A stretch of 34,355 bases of DNA from Saccoglossus kowalevskii (taxonomy: Eukaryota > Hemichordata > Enteropneusta > Harrimaniidae), in assembly GCF_000003605.2 (NCBI RefSeq), contig NW_003143811.1, positions 17,152 to 51,506 of the forward strand, in the 5' to 3' direction. The notes under the pieces are model-generated. The model worked only from the letters and a program-made list of their open reading frames with translations. It was not told the origin of the DNA and did not search any database. The stretch's first letter is position 1. The number at the start of each line of letters is the position of its first letter. The position numbers and the translations under genes were made by a program. Of this stretch, positions 21,961-31,767 are shown in pieces.

Positions 21961-22220
21961 GTTGAATCTTTTCAATTATTCTTTCTAAGATGAACCAGTA
22001 AGAAAAGACGAAGACGGAAATTAATCACAGGTGCAAATAATTGAGTTGCTGTTTCCATAGAAACCAGTTCAGTGTTGCATTCAGTTCTTCATCTGCTGCA
22101 AAGTGGTGTCATTAAATCGTTCCTTTTATTGACATCATTACAAGAGACTGAAATTGCCCAATCCAGTCTAATTATTAGTAGAATGAAAGTATCCAAGTGA
22201 AGTCATTGGAATTCACAAAC
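21961..22220 (-). other. Probable 5' UTR part of the K2P start exon, with two candidate acceptors
   Basis: Upstream of the channel ATG, two acceptors are visible on the minus strand. One follows a T-rich tract ending TTTTCCAG at 22221. The other follows a long pyrimidine-rich stretch ending TTCATCTTAG at 21985. If the first is used, the leader contains at least six upstream ATGs, each opening a short frame that stops before the channel start. If the second is used, the leader part of this exon is only 24 bases and has none. Which is used in RNA cannot be read from DNA. Confidence 0.5.
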
Positions 22221-23183
22221 CTGGAAAAAAAAAACATTTATGAGATTTTTAGTTGTAAAATATAGGAAATAAATTAGAATAGATCTTGTGGATTATCTGT
22301 GTTTATTACTTTTACAAGAACACATGTCACATTTCCATTCACTTTAGTTGTCTGACTGCACAAGTGTGAGCAAATTCTGTGATCGATATAAATTAAATTA
22401 CCCACAAGGTATTCAATGTTAAACTGACTGGCACTATGTATACAAATACAACATTGGTGTAGAATGCAAATCTGTATTCCGCTTTTCTTGAATTTAGAAG
22501 TCCTAGATTAATTTAAAAATTGATACAAAAATGAGTGCCTTGTTCAAATAAGTACCATCTCCATAACAACCTACCAGTACATGTATATTGAAGTATTATT
22601 GAGAAAGTAACCATATCCCACTCAAATATAATTTCCAAACATTTGTCAGTAACCCATTCTATTTTATTTTTAAGTGATGGATAAAATTACAAGAGTCATA
22701 CAAAAAACGATATCGGTTTATAATGGTAATAAATCGTAGCGATGAAAAATAAAACAAGAAATACTACCTACATACATAAAAATATTGGTCAACCAAAAAA
22801 TAATTTTTGGGCTAAAATATTTGATGAGAACACTGAAAACATGTCGTCAACACAAAACTTAAAATTTTGAAAATAAGCCAATTTTAGCATTTTTTGCTTA
22901 CTCACATTAATATTCAGCCTGTGTACAACGTACGTACTCAAGAAAATTGCATACAATATCATTTTTATTACTATGATACCCACCATTATAGTATAATCCA
23001 TTATCAAAAAACATATACATTTCACAGACACAGAATCCCCCATTCAAACATACTCGCTTTCCTATGCAGTTAATACACAAGTATACAAAAATCACCTTTA
23101 TATGAACATGAATAAGCAGCACTTTATTTGCAGCTAACAGCCTTGAAAGTTTGTACACTGGTCATACAAATTAACACACTTAC
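22221..23183. other. Proposed 5' UTR intron of the K2P gene
   Basis: It would run from a GTAAGT donor (23183) to a TTTCCAG acceptor (22221) on the minus strand. Minus-strand open frames at 22789-23043 and 22907-23158 lie inside it. They are AT-driven, overlap each other and have no recognisable domain. Confidence 0.35.
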
Positions 23184-23349
23184 CAGTTTTGAGAGCGATT
23201 CAGAAATATTGTTACTGCCTTCGAGTGTCACAGAATACAAACAAACTCGTGGTTGTGTTCTATATACAACCCATAATTCTGGCAAGAGACAGGCAAGTAT
23301 GTAAAAGTTGACAAGGTCAGCACACAGTTGAAATGACCAGCTTTACACT
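23184..23349 (-). other. Candidate non-coding upstream exon of the K2P gene
   Basis: On the minus strand, a T-rich acceptor ending TTATTTTACAG precedes 23349. A consensus donor, CTG|GTAAGTG, follows 23184. The 166-base stretch between them has no long open frame. It sits 1.2 kb upstream of the channel ATG in the right orientation, which fits a 5' untranslated exon. The intron to 22220 would be 963 bp. Confidence 0.4.
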
Positions 23350-24012
23350 CTGTAAAATAAAAGAATTCAAATCAGTACTCAGAGTACTTTTGTGCATTGC
23401 TTTTCACATCTTTTTCATATTCAAATTTTAGTTTTAAGTGCGGTTGACTGTTCCATTCCTATAAAAGGGGTGAAGCGTTCAATTACGCTACAATGCTACG
23501 CTCACTACATTGATATTAATCAGATGCATTTTTCTAATAATATTTTGATTAAAAAACAGACTTGATCACAGATGTTAATTATGTAGACATCACAATTCAT
23601 TTATTGTTAATTACATTACAATGCAATAATCATCAGATCATTTTTTTTAGTATAAACATAAACCATTATTTCCACCCTTTAATGTGCATAATGTATGCTC
23701 TATTGTATAATTATTCAACCATTAATTCCATTCTTCAATGTGGATAACACATGCAATGATGTACAGTTATCATAGTCACAAAATATGAAAACACAAAATT
23801 GCAGGGCTAAGTTAGTGATAACATTTGTTATTATAGTGAGATTATGTTTAAAAATACTTGGCATACAGAGCCTATAATTACAACATTCCAATCACAACAT
23901 ACATTCAAATGTATACACATTACACCATTAAATCTCAGTATCTAAGCCTTTGAGTTTACTTTTTGAGATAAAAAATACAATGTACTAAGTGACTGCAGTC
24001 CCTCTTAATTAA

Positions 24013-24183
24013 TACTGTAAAATACTTTATTTTTGCCTGGAATGAATCAGTGAAAATAAAATGTACCGAATATACCTTTTTTCCTGTTTTACTTTCAACT
24101 CGTCAAAAATCAGTGAAAATATTCCACACAATAAGTCTTTTCAGTGAAAATTAATTCCGGCTAGAATAAAGTTTTTTACAGTA
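24013..24183. mobile_element. MITE, TACTGTAAAA family, copy 5
   Basis: It starts TACTGTAAAATACTTTATTT and ends AATAAAGTTTTTTACAGTA, 171 bp. The ends are inverted relative to each other and close to copy 4. The retrotransposon remnant at 24207 follows directly. Confidence 0.65.
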
Positions 24184-24214
24184 TTCTGCTTTTATATATA
24201 TATTTATTGTCACT

Positions 24215-24428
24215 GCACGTATTTCAGCCACAACTTAATTCTACTAACACTCGCCTTTACATTGTGACGCCAAATAAAACTAGAATTTGTAAAAAATGTA
24301 CACAGAATGAAATAGAAGACGAATTGCACTTTTTTATGATATGCTCTCAATATAAATTAGTATGCCAACAAATTTTAAGACATTACATTTCCACAAGAAG
24401 GACAGGGTGGTCTCCAGAGACATCATAA
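24215..24428 (+). pseudogene. LINE C-terminal Cys-motif remnant
   Basis: The frame includes TRICKKCTQNEIEDELHFF followed by MICSQYKL: Cys-x2-Cys, EDE-L-H-F-F and Cys, the same C-terminal motif as in the other LINE fragments. It starts about 30 bases after a MITE end and stops at 24428. No RT domain remains. Confidence 0.55.
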
Positions 24429-24429
24429 T

Positions 24430-25400
24430 AAAAAAAGATACGTAGATATATATAAAATATTCATTTCAATCAAAAAATGAAAATGACGTCTGATATGCAA
24501 CATTTTTTTTAATCCATAACCAACTGTAATTTCTTTATTGTTTTCATCATCACAACTATAATCTTTATTGTTATTAAATGATAAAATCATTTCAAAAGAT
24601 GCGTTAAAGTTATTAGTATTACCGGTATTATTATAGTATACACGTCACCATTAAATCTACAAAAAGGCAAAATTAAAAAATCCTGTGGTGCACATCACAT
24701 GGTATTCAAAATAGAGTAGAGTAGGGATTTTTGGGGGGGGGGGGGTAATAATTGTTTTTTATTCTTTTTCTTGCATATTGTTTTGCAAATATGAGTGTTA
24801 TAAATCAAGTTTGAAGTTGTTTATATTACCAAGTTTTGGAAAGTTTTGAATTTCTGTAAAAACTCATTGAAAGCCTGATACAAACGTTGAGGATCAGGCA
24901 GTAAAAATAGGATAGGTCGGATATAGGACCCACATATGTTTATTCTCTTGGTCTAATATTAACATGTACACCATTAAATATACTAATATTCACATTTATA
25001 GCCCTGTTAATTTTAACGGAGTGTCTCGTGGCAGGAGACAATATGGCGCGAGATCACGAAACTCCTCACAAGTCACACGGTAAAAGGGGGTTAATGAACT
25101 ATCAACCAGAGCGAGGCTTAAGATTGACTTTGTCTTATAAAACGAGTCATTTGATTGGCTGTTAAGCTTTGTAGGGAGTTTAAATATAACACTACTGTTT
25201 TTGCTTCTTTTTACAGCATATCCTGTAAATAAATGTATTGTACGCCGTGACCCATTTTAATTTGACGAAATATTATAAACCGAGGTGTATATCTTAAGAT
25301 GCATGTTAGATTTGGTTTATAAGTCTAACAGTTTTGGAAACTTTCATCCAATGACAAATTAGGTTACAAATTCGAAAATACGCTGTGCAACAAAAATTCA
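24430..25400. other. Upstream region of the micro-exon gene
   Basis: It contains a G13 run (24733-24745), a moderately GC-rich patch near 25010-25090 with ATGGCGCGAGATC, a TATAAAA at 25136 and an inverted CCAAT box at 25154. It probably includes the promoter of the gene beginning near 25400. No coding exon was recognised. Confidence 0.35.
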
Positions 25401-25432
25401 AGATGGCGGACACTAACACTGTAGATTTATAA
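25400..25432 (+). promoter_or_regulatory. YY1-like motif overlapping a short upstream ORF
   Basis: AAGATGGCGG at 25400-25409 matches the core of the YY1 element that often sits at or just after animal transcription starts with its ATG in this orientation. That ATG opens a 9-codon frame ending in TAA at 25432, 29 bases before the candidate coding ATG at 25462 and in another frame. An inverted CCAAT box (ATTGG, 25154-25158) lies about 250 bases upstream. This is motif reading only. Confidence 0.4.
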
Positions 25433-25461
25433 ATTGAGAATTTAAGCGAAATTTCGGACAG

Positions 25462-25498
25462 ATGGTGGGGGGAATCGACATGCAGGGCACAAGTAGAG
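25462..25498 (+). CDS. Candidate first coding exon of a micro-exon gene
   Basis: An ATG at 25462 opens 12 codons (MVGGIDMQGTSR) and ends in phase 1 at a strong donor, G|GTGAGT, at 25499. The same phase is required by the three downstream plus-strand exons at 28886, 31281 and 31720, which is why they are proposed to belong together. A short upstream frame at 25403-25432 (9 codons, out of frame) overlaps a YY1-like motif, placing the exon just downstream of a likely transcription start. The product is not recognised. One phase match in three would occur by chance, so the link to the downstream exons is an inference. Confidence 0.45.
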
Positions 25499-26347
25499 GT
25501 GAGTAATTGAAGTTTATAACACAAATGTGGATATCACACTACGTATGCTCTTGAAAGTATGTGTTGTTTATTGTACGCTATTTCACTATGGCAACGGGAT
25601 ACGCGATCGTTTTCTGACATGAGATTGCTGTTATCAATGTTCACAATATTTTCCAAGACAATCCATGATATTGTGTAGAGTAGTGGTGTAATATTACAAC
25701 GTAGTGTATTCTCGTATGGCGTCATTATTAAACAGGATTCTTCTAGTCTGCTGGTGCAGTGGCATGTGATCACTGATACAGATTGTTCATGCAGGAAGCT
25801 GTAAATGTAATGAGACAGCTCACTGGTACATGTAATTTACGCTATTTAGCCATGGTTCCGCGCCATGGAAGGTAATGATAATGCCTATTACTCTACTGTT
25901 AATTATTCACTAGATTTTAAATTCAGTGACTATGCTCAAAATATTAAAATAGTGAATATTATATGCTAGTGGAAATAAATGATTTTCAGTATTCTGACCC
26001 AAAGCTCCGTGGAATCACTGCTACATGTACTTCAATACTTTTCTCTTTTGCCACAATCTTACCGGCTAACTTTAAATTCAAATTTTTTTGTAACCTTTTT
26101 CATTTTGTCTGGTGAATGAAAATATATGTTATTTAAAAAAACAAGACACTTCACGATGGGCTTCTTTCGTGGTCAGTGATATTTACAAAAAAATTTTTTC
26201 ACTATTTTATAACCTAGCTTGGCAATTCCCACCACCAATTAGACAATGTCACACCATTTTGGCTACTTTCCCAACAAATCCAAAATCACTTGATAATTTT
26301 GTTTACTTAACATTTGTACTATGATTACATTTGAAGTTTTGATAATT

Positions 26348-27222
26348 TTACAGATATTCTGAGAATTATTCGGACAGTCAGTTAGCAAAATGACTTGCAA
26401 ATTTGCAAAACACTTTGGTCTTTGCCCAATCTAGACTTGTCGGCGCCACTTGAGTGACATGCGTGATGTTTGGAATTACTATTTCATAGGGGTAAACCCG
26501 GGTTGTCGGCTTGATGAATTGCAAGTATTATCACAAGTTGGTTGTTGCTTAAATCTGTCGAAAAATGTCAACCCCTCGCTCATTTTAGTCAGTTGTACCT
26601 GTTACAAAAATGGACTAGACATAATAACGGTCGTTATGCTCCATCATTTTCAAACTGCAGTTGAAAAAGTGATTCGATCATGGAAGGCACTTTTGATTTG
26701 ACAAAGTCCATCAAACCGTTATAATCAAGTTTTCAGTCTGTGTATCCCTGACGTACTCTCCCACCTCGGTATAGAATCTGAATTTGATACATAATGTACC
26801 AGTAATGTAAACACAACTTTTAGTTCGGCTCAAAACTGTCAGAAACTGCAGCACGTTCCGCTAAAACCTTTACTTTGAGCCTTCCGGCCAACAATGAGTT
26901 CATTAATACATGGGGTTACTCAACACTCGGGAGTTGTTTTGTAAATTGCGCTATGTCAGGTAGACTCAGATGGTTATAACAATTTAAAATAACACTTTGA
27001 ATGCATATACAACATATAACCTGTTAATATATGGTAACCAACGTGTGTCGTTTTGAAAACAGTGTTTTACCTGCATTTTGCAAGATAATGGAAGGATTCC
27101 AATTGTGGGCGTGCCAATACAACGGCGCCATCAAGTCTAGATTGGAAAAGACCCAAGTGTTTTGCAAAGTTCCAAGATATATTGCTAACTGATTGTTCGA
27201 ATAATTCTCAGAACGGCTGTAA
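26348..27222. mobile_element. 875-bp element with ~115-bp inverted terminal repeats
   Basis: The left arm (26348 to about 26465) and right arm (about 27105 to 27222) are inverted copies. They share TTACAG at the tip, then TTCTGAGAATTATTCG, CAGTTAGCAA, TTTGCAAAACACTT, CCAATCTAGACTTG and GGCGCC. The interior contains an 83-codon plus-strand frame (26450-26701) without a recognisable domain. It is probably a foldback or non-autonomous DNA transposon inside the first intron of the micro-exon gene. Confidence 0.7.
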
Positions 27223-27748
27223 TGCATACATGTACAGTCACAAAAATACCCCCAAAATAAGAGAATTTAGTATATAGTCTTGACAAATTGGCATTATTTT
27301 TTCTTGTTTTAATATTGCATTTTTTTCAATCTGTGTAACTTCATGTGGAAATCCTAATGAGATTTAAAGTTCAGTTCAAAACTGACGGTTTTGCAATATT
27401 AGAGGTTGTGAACTTGTCCATAGAGGCTGCGAACTGCAATTTTTTTTTTAAATATTGTTTAACATTTATTCTGTATTTACATTTGCCATTAGTTCCACAT
27501 TATCTTTTTACTACTGGTGTGACTACAGTGACTGTAGTGTACATGGCAGTTGTTTGTTTTGTGTTCTTGGAATTTTGTACGAAAATCAACAACGGTTAAA
27601 TAGGTATATTATTTCCACTTTGCAGTATATCGTAGACAGTACTTTTATAATTTGTTCTCCAGCATAAATGTCGGATTGTTCGGAAGCATGAGATTGTAAT
27701 GTAAATTTCATTCATTAATGTTGTACGATGATGCTTTCTCCGAGGCCT

Positions 27749-27952
27749 TCAGAATCCCATGTTGACTATGTCCCGGCCCGTTTTCTCACTTGTTCTCAGT
27801 GTCTGACTGGTATATACAAAATACGGCCAAGTAAACGTCACAATATTAATAAAAAGGAAACCTAAAAACCAGTTGCCCATGCCAACAGAGCCACAGAACC
27901 AAAACAATCTGTCAGCCGTTGCCATCCACATCAGCGATATGATTTTACACAT
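27749..27952 (-). CDS. Weak candidate: 67-codon ORF with one membrane segment
   Basis: The minus-strand frame starts with in-frame ATGs at 27952, 27931 and 27925. It contains a hydrophobic aromatic stretch, GNWFLGFLFINIVTFTWPYF, and then a polar end, TLRTSEKTGRDIVNMGF. It is more GC-rich than its surroundings and has a plausible one-helix layout. I recognise no family, see no poly(A) or splice context, and start contexts are poor. It lies antisense in an intron of the micro-exon gene. It may be a real small membrane protein, an exon of an unseen gene, or chance. Confidence 0.2.
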   Translation of the reverse strand: MCKIISLMWMATADRLFWFCGSVGMGNWFLGFLFINIVTFTWPYFVYTSQTLRTSEKTGRDIVNMGF

Positions 27953-28885
27953 CGAAATTGAGAATCACAAGTGTAGACATATTACATAGAAATGAACACT
28001 AAATACATCCATTCCGGCCAGCAATTGAGTCATCAATTTTCATGAGTGATGTATTTCCATCTATATTCTTCTATTTCCACTATCCTAGAACGCTCGAGTG
28101 AATATTGTCAAATTCGCGAGTTTGCAAATTTCCGTACAGTGGTGTAAACATTGCTACAATCAAAGACGCGCTGAACAGGAAGTCCATTCTGGGCTAGTAC
28201 CATTGTCAATTTTTGGAGAGTAAAGGACTATTTATACAGGGGACGCTCCAGTAAGAAATTGTTAAAATTGCCTGATTGGCATATCAAAATGCTGTATTGA
28301 AACAAAACATATTCTGTATTCACTAAAAAACAACATTGTTATGTTTCTAGACTTACAACAAACTCGAAACAAAAGAAACAGTTCAATTCAAACAACCTGC
28401 ATCTTTGAATATCGAGTCTTATCGCCCTTGCATTTCCGAGCAAAAATACGTCGATGCCAAAAACGACCGATTTTTCAAAATTACTATTAACAAATACAGT
28501 ATATTGTATCAGATGTGTGTGATGTCAACTGATGTTTTTTATGCGCACCTCAATAATACAGTTCTAGTTTGAAATGAAAACATTCCAAAGTCACACACGT
28601 ATTGATATAATTACTAATGAGCTTTCAGTTTTATTTTCCTAACTTGTTTGGTTAGAAGTAGGTCAGTATACTGTGGGAATACTGACAGAAAAAATACCAA
28701 CTGTACCGTAACAGTACTAGCATGTAGTAGGTAGTGGTGTTATGATGGTGCATTTTACTCAAAAATACCAGGCAGCCCATGGTGACCTCAAATGGGCAAT
28801 CACTCTGATTGCTCAATTTTTTTCAACCAATCATATTGCATACAATCATATGTAAGAATATTTATATATATATTTTCATCAACAG

Positions 28886-28954
28886 GTGCACCATCCACTG
28901 TCTATGATGGCCTTAAAGGTCCAGTTAAAGGTCATGTGGCCCTCAAGAGTAGTG
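28886..28954 (+). CDS. Micro-exon A, phase 1-1, unrecognised protein
   Basis: This is a 69-base exon with acceptor TTTTCATCAACAG and donor AGTG|GTAAGT. In the phase set by its neighbours it encodes 22 whole codons: APSTVYDGLKG followed by PVKGHVALKSS. Both ends interrupt a codon after its first base, so the exon can be included or skipped without shifting the frame. The peptide is rich in Gly, Pro, Lys and Ser and looks disordered. No family is recognised. The matching phase and strong splice signals are the main evidence. Confidence 0.6.
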
Positions 28955-29382
28955 GTAAGTATAATAAATCTTTCCACTCTTACATGTAGTAAAAACAGTA
29001 AATAGAGCTCAAAATATGACAAGCCTGCTATTTTTCTTACTAAAAGGCTATTAGACCAATCATATAGTGTAAAATGGTGAATTGCTTTTCCTTTTGAATA
29101 CAAACAACTTTTTGTGTGTGACAAATTGTGACAACACTTGATAGTGACTGTCTTGTCAACAGTATTTTTCCTACAGATAAAGGTTTCCACATCTCAAATA
29201 GAGCTACTATTAATCACTTTGAACAAAACATAAATATAAATTTATATATCAGACATCGGGGACCAATCACATTTTCACATAATAAGTCATACATGTGAAT
29301 TTGTTTCACAATCTGATAAAAAATAGCAGACTTGTGATTATTCTTAAAATATACCTAAACTAAGCATTTCTGCTATTCCATC

Positions 29383-30765
29383 ATGGGTACCGATACATAC
29401 ATTAAATGCCATGGAATCTTGAGATGCACGTCATGGGTCCATGCATTGAATGACATGTGATTTTGAGATGCACATCATGGGTACATCATTAATCATGGAT
29501 CTTGAGATGCATCATGGGTCCATGCATTGAATGACATGTGATTTTGAGATGCACTCATGGGTAACCATGCATTGAATGACATGTGATTTTGAGATGCACA
29601 TCATGGGTCCATGCATTGAATGACATGTGATTTTGAGATGCACATCATGGGTCCATGAATTGAATGACATGTGATTTTGAGATGCACGTCATGGGTCCAT
29701 GCATTGAATGACATGTGATTTTGAGATGCACGTCATGGGTCCATGCATTGAATGACATGTGATTTTGAGATGCACATCATGGGTCCATGCATTGAATGAC
29801 ATGTGATTTTGAGATGCACGTCATGGGTCCATGCATTGAATGACATGTGATTTTGAGATGCACAGCATGGGTCCATGCATTGAATGACATGTGATTTTGA
29901 GATGCACATCATGGGTCCATGCATTGAATGACATGTGATTTTGAGATGCACATCATGGGTCCATGCATTGAATGACATGTGATTTTTAGATGTACGTCAT
30001 GGGTCCATGCATTGAATGACATGTGATTTTGAGATGCACGTCATGGGTCCATGCATTGAATGACATGTGATTTTGAGATGCACGTTATGGGTCCATGCAT
30101 TGAATGACATGTGATTTTGAGATGCACATCATGGGTCCATACATTGAATGACATGTGATTTTTAGATGCACGTCATGAGATCATGCATTGAATGACATGT
30201 GATTTTGAGATGCACATCATGGAACCATGCATTGAATGACATGTGATTTTGAGATGAACGTCATGGGTCCATACATTGAATGACATGTGATTTTGAAATG
30301 CACGTCATGGAACCATGCATTGAATGACATGTGATTTTTAGATGCACGTCATGAGATCATGCATTGAATGACATGTGATTTTGAGATGCACATTATGGGT
30401 CCATACATTGAATGACATCTGATTTTGAGATGCACGTCATGGGTTCATGAATTGAATGACATGTGATTTTGAGATGCACGTCATGGGTTCATGAATTGAA
30501 TGACATGTGATTTTGAGATGCACGTCATGGATTCATACATTGAATGACATGTGATTTTGAGATGCACGTCATGGGTCTATACATTGAATGACATGTGATT
30601 TTGAGATGCACGTCATGGGTTCATGAATTGAATGACATGTGATTTTGAGATGCACGTCATGGATTCATACATTGAATGACATGTGATTTTGAGATGCACG
30701 TCATGGGTCTATACATTGAATGACATGTGATTTTGAGATGCACGTCATGGGTTCATGTATTGAAT
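29383..30765. repeat. 44-bp minisatellite, about 31 copies, inside micro-exon gene intron
   Basis: A tandem array of a 44-bp unit (containing CATTGAATGACATGTGATTT and GAGATGCACGTCATGG) lies between micro-exons A and B. Near its right end three variant units repeat as a 132-bp block, for example ATTCATACAT at 30531 and 30663. Because 44 is not a multiple of three, all three frames are read in turn and the array gives open frames on the minus strand (29733-29978). These are not genes. Confidence 0.97.
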
Positions 30766-31280
30766 ACACATCATTTCCAAATGTCACATGCTTAAATGAA
30801 TTACCGGTAATTCTGGTCTGTTGCAAACTTGCATTGCATAATATACAAACAAAAACCCATGTGTAGGTACTGTTTACCGGTTCATGTGTATATGGGGTTC
30901 ATCCTAACATCTGACCATGTGAGACTTTATTAGGTATCGCAGAGAAATTTTGGCTATTAAAGTGGATTAAAAAAAATGAAAAATGGCAACAACAAAAACC
31001 TTTTAAAATCAACCATTATTTCTGAAAAAAAATAAAAATGAAAATTTGCCACTGTCTATTTGAAAATGTCTTAATTGGGATTAATACATGTAATCACATT
31101 TTGTCAAAAAGATGCCATTATTTTGAAATGCTAGCACAGCAATTGTGAGAATAGACCTTGAATTGCTTTGGTCCCAGTTATAATTCCATTACAGGTTGTT
31201 TTGCAATGTTTCCAGTTGAATAGTCAGTTGGTGTCAGCTGGTATCTCATCTCAATTATAACACTATTCTTAATTTGACAG

Positions 31281-31370
31281 CTTTGGCACCTACCACAACT
31301 AGACTTAGTAACCAACATTTAATACAAGATCATTTATCAGCTCACTATAGGCGAGTAAGCAGTGCTAAAG
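31281..31370 (+). CDS. Micro-exon B, phase 1-1, unrecognised protein
   Basis: This is a 90-base exon after the acceptor TTCTTAATTTGACAG and before the donor AAAG|GTTAGT. It encodes 29 whole codons, beginning LAPTTTRLSNQH and ending HYRRVSSAK, with an alanine codon formed across the upstream junction. It is again phase 1-1 and a multiple of three. An alternative donor, CGA|GTAAGC at 31356, would put the exon in phase 0 and break the pattern, so the later donor is preferred. The basic, Ser/Thr-rich sequence suggests a flexible linker or phosphorylated region, but no function can be assigned. Confidence 0.55.
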
Positions 31371-31719
31371 GTTAGTTATCTACACTATCTACTGAATTAT
31401 GTGATCCTTTTTACTATATGTTTCATCCAATCCCATATGCTAACCACTATACTGGTGAAAATTAAACCAATTATATGTCATTGTTGATTGCTGGAAGCAT
31501 CATATATTTGCTGTACATACGGTAATACATCCATCTTGAGTACCGGTACATGTTTTAGTTTAGTCACTACTTATAACATGTAAATGCCATATATGATATA
31601 CAGTACCAGTAACTGACTTTCCCTGTCTTATGAAACATGTTACAGAAACACACTTATTGTACATACATAGTGTGTCAAGACAAGTACCTGATGATAAATC
31701 ACAGTATTTTTTGTTGTAG

Positions 31720-31767
31720 CTGCTGTGGATACGAAACCACCAAAGTCAATGGCCATCAGTACTAAAG
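31720..31767 (+). CDS. Micro-exon C, phase 1-1, unrecognised protein
   Basis: This is a 48-base exon with acceptor TTTTTTGTTGTAG and donor AAAG|GTAAGG. It encodes 15 whole codons (AVDTKPPKSMAISTK), with an alanine completed at the upstream junction. It is the third consecutive symmetric phase 1-1 exon on this strand. It ends in the same way as exon B (a Lys codon, then G at the splice). No following exon with good signals was found before the window ends, so the rest of the gene lies beyond 34355 or in exons I could not see. Confidence 0.55.

Larger units (their letters stand above)
25499..28885. other. Proposed first intron of the micro-exon gene
   Basis: This is a 3.4-kb stretch between the candidate first exon and micro-exon A. 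It holds the 875-bp inverted-repeat element and a CCATGG-ttccgcg-CCATGG motif near 25850-25868. A weak minus-strand small ORF lies at 27749-27952. No further phase-1 exon was found, but short ones could be missed. Confidence 0.35.

Noticed and set aside
23460-23470. TATAAAAGGGG, a perfect TATA-box-like sequence on the plus strand
   Set aside because: It points away from the K2P gene, and no plus-strand gene begins downstream within reach.
25889-25996. Possible sixth copy of the TACTGTAAAA MITE family
   Set aside because: It starts TACTGTTAATTATTCACT and ends TTTTCAGTA with some internal likeness, but the ends are too degenerate to be sure.
29733-29978. 81-codon minus-strand frame with a repeating peptide
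   Set aside because: It is produced by the 44-bp minisatellite; three units (132 bp) read all frames in turn. No start context or flanking gene.
29383-30765. Regular repeat array considered as CRISPR
   Set aside because: Units are contiguous with no unique spacers, and the context is eukaryotic; the same holds for the 28-bp array at 19573.
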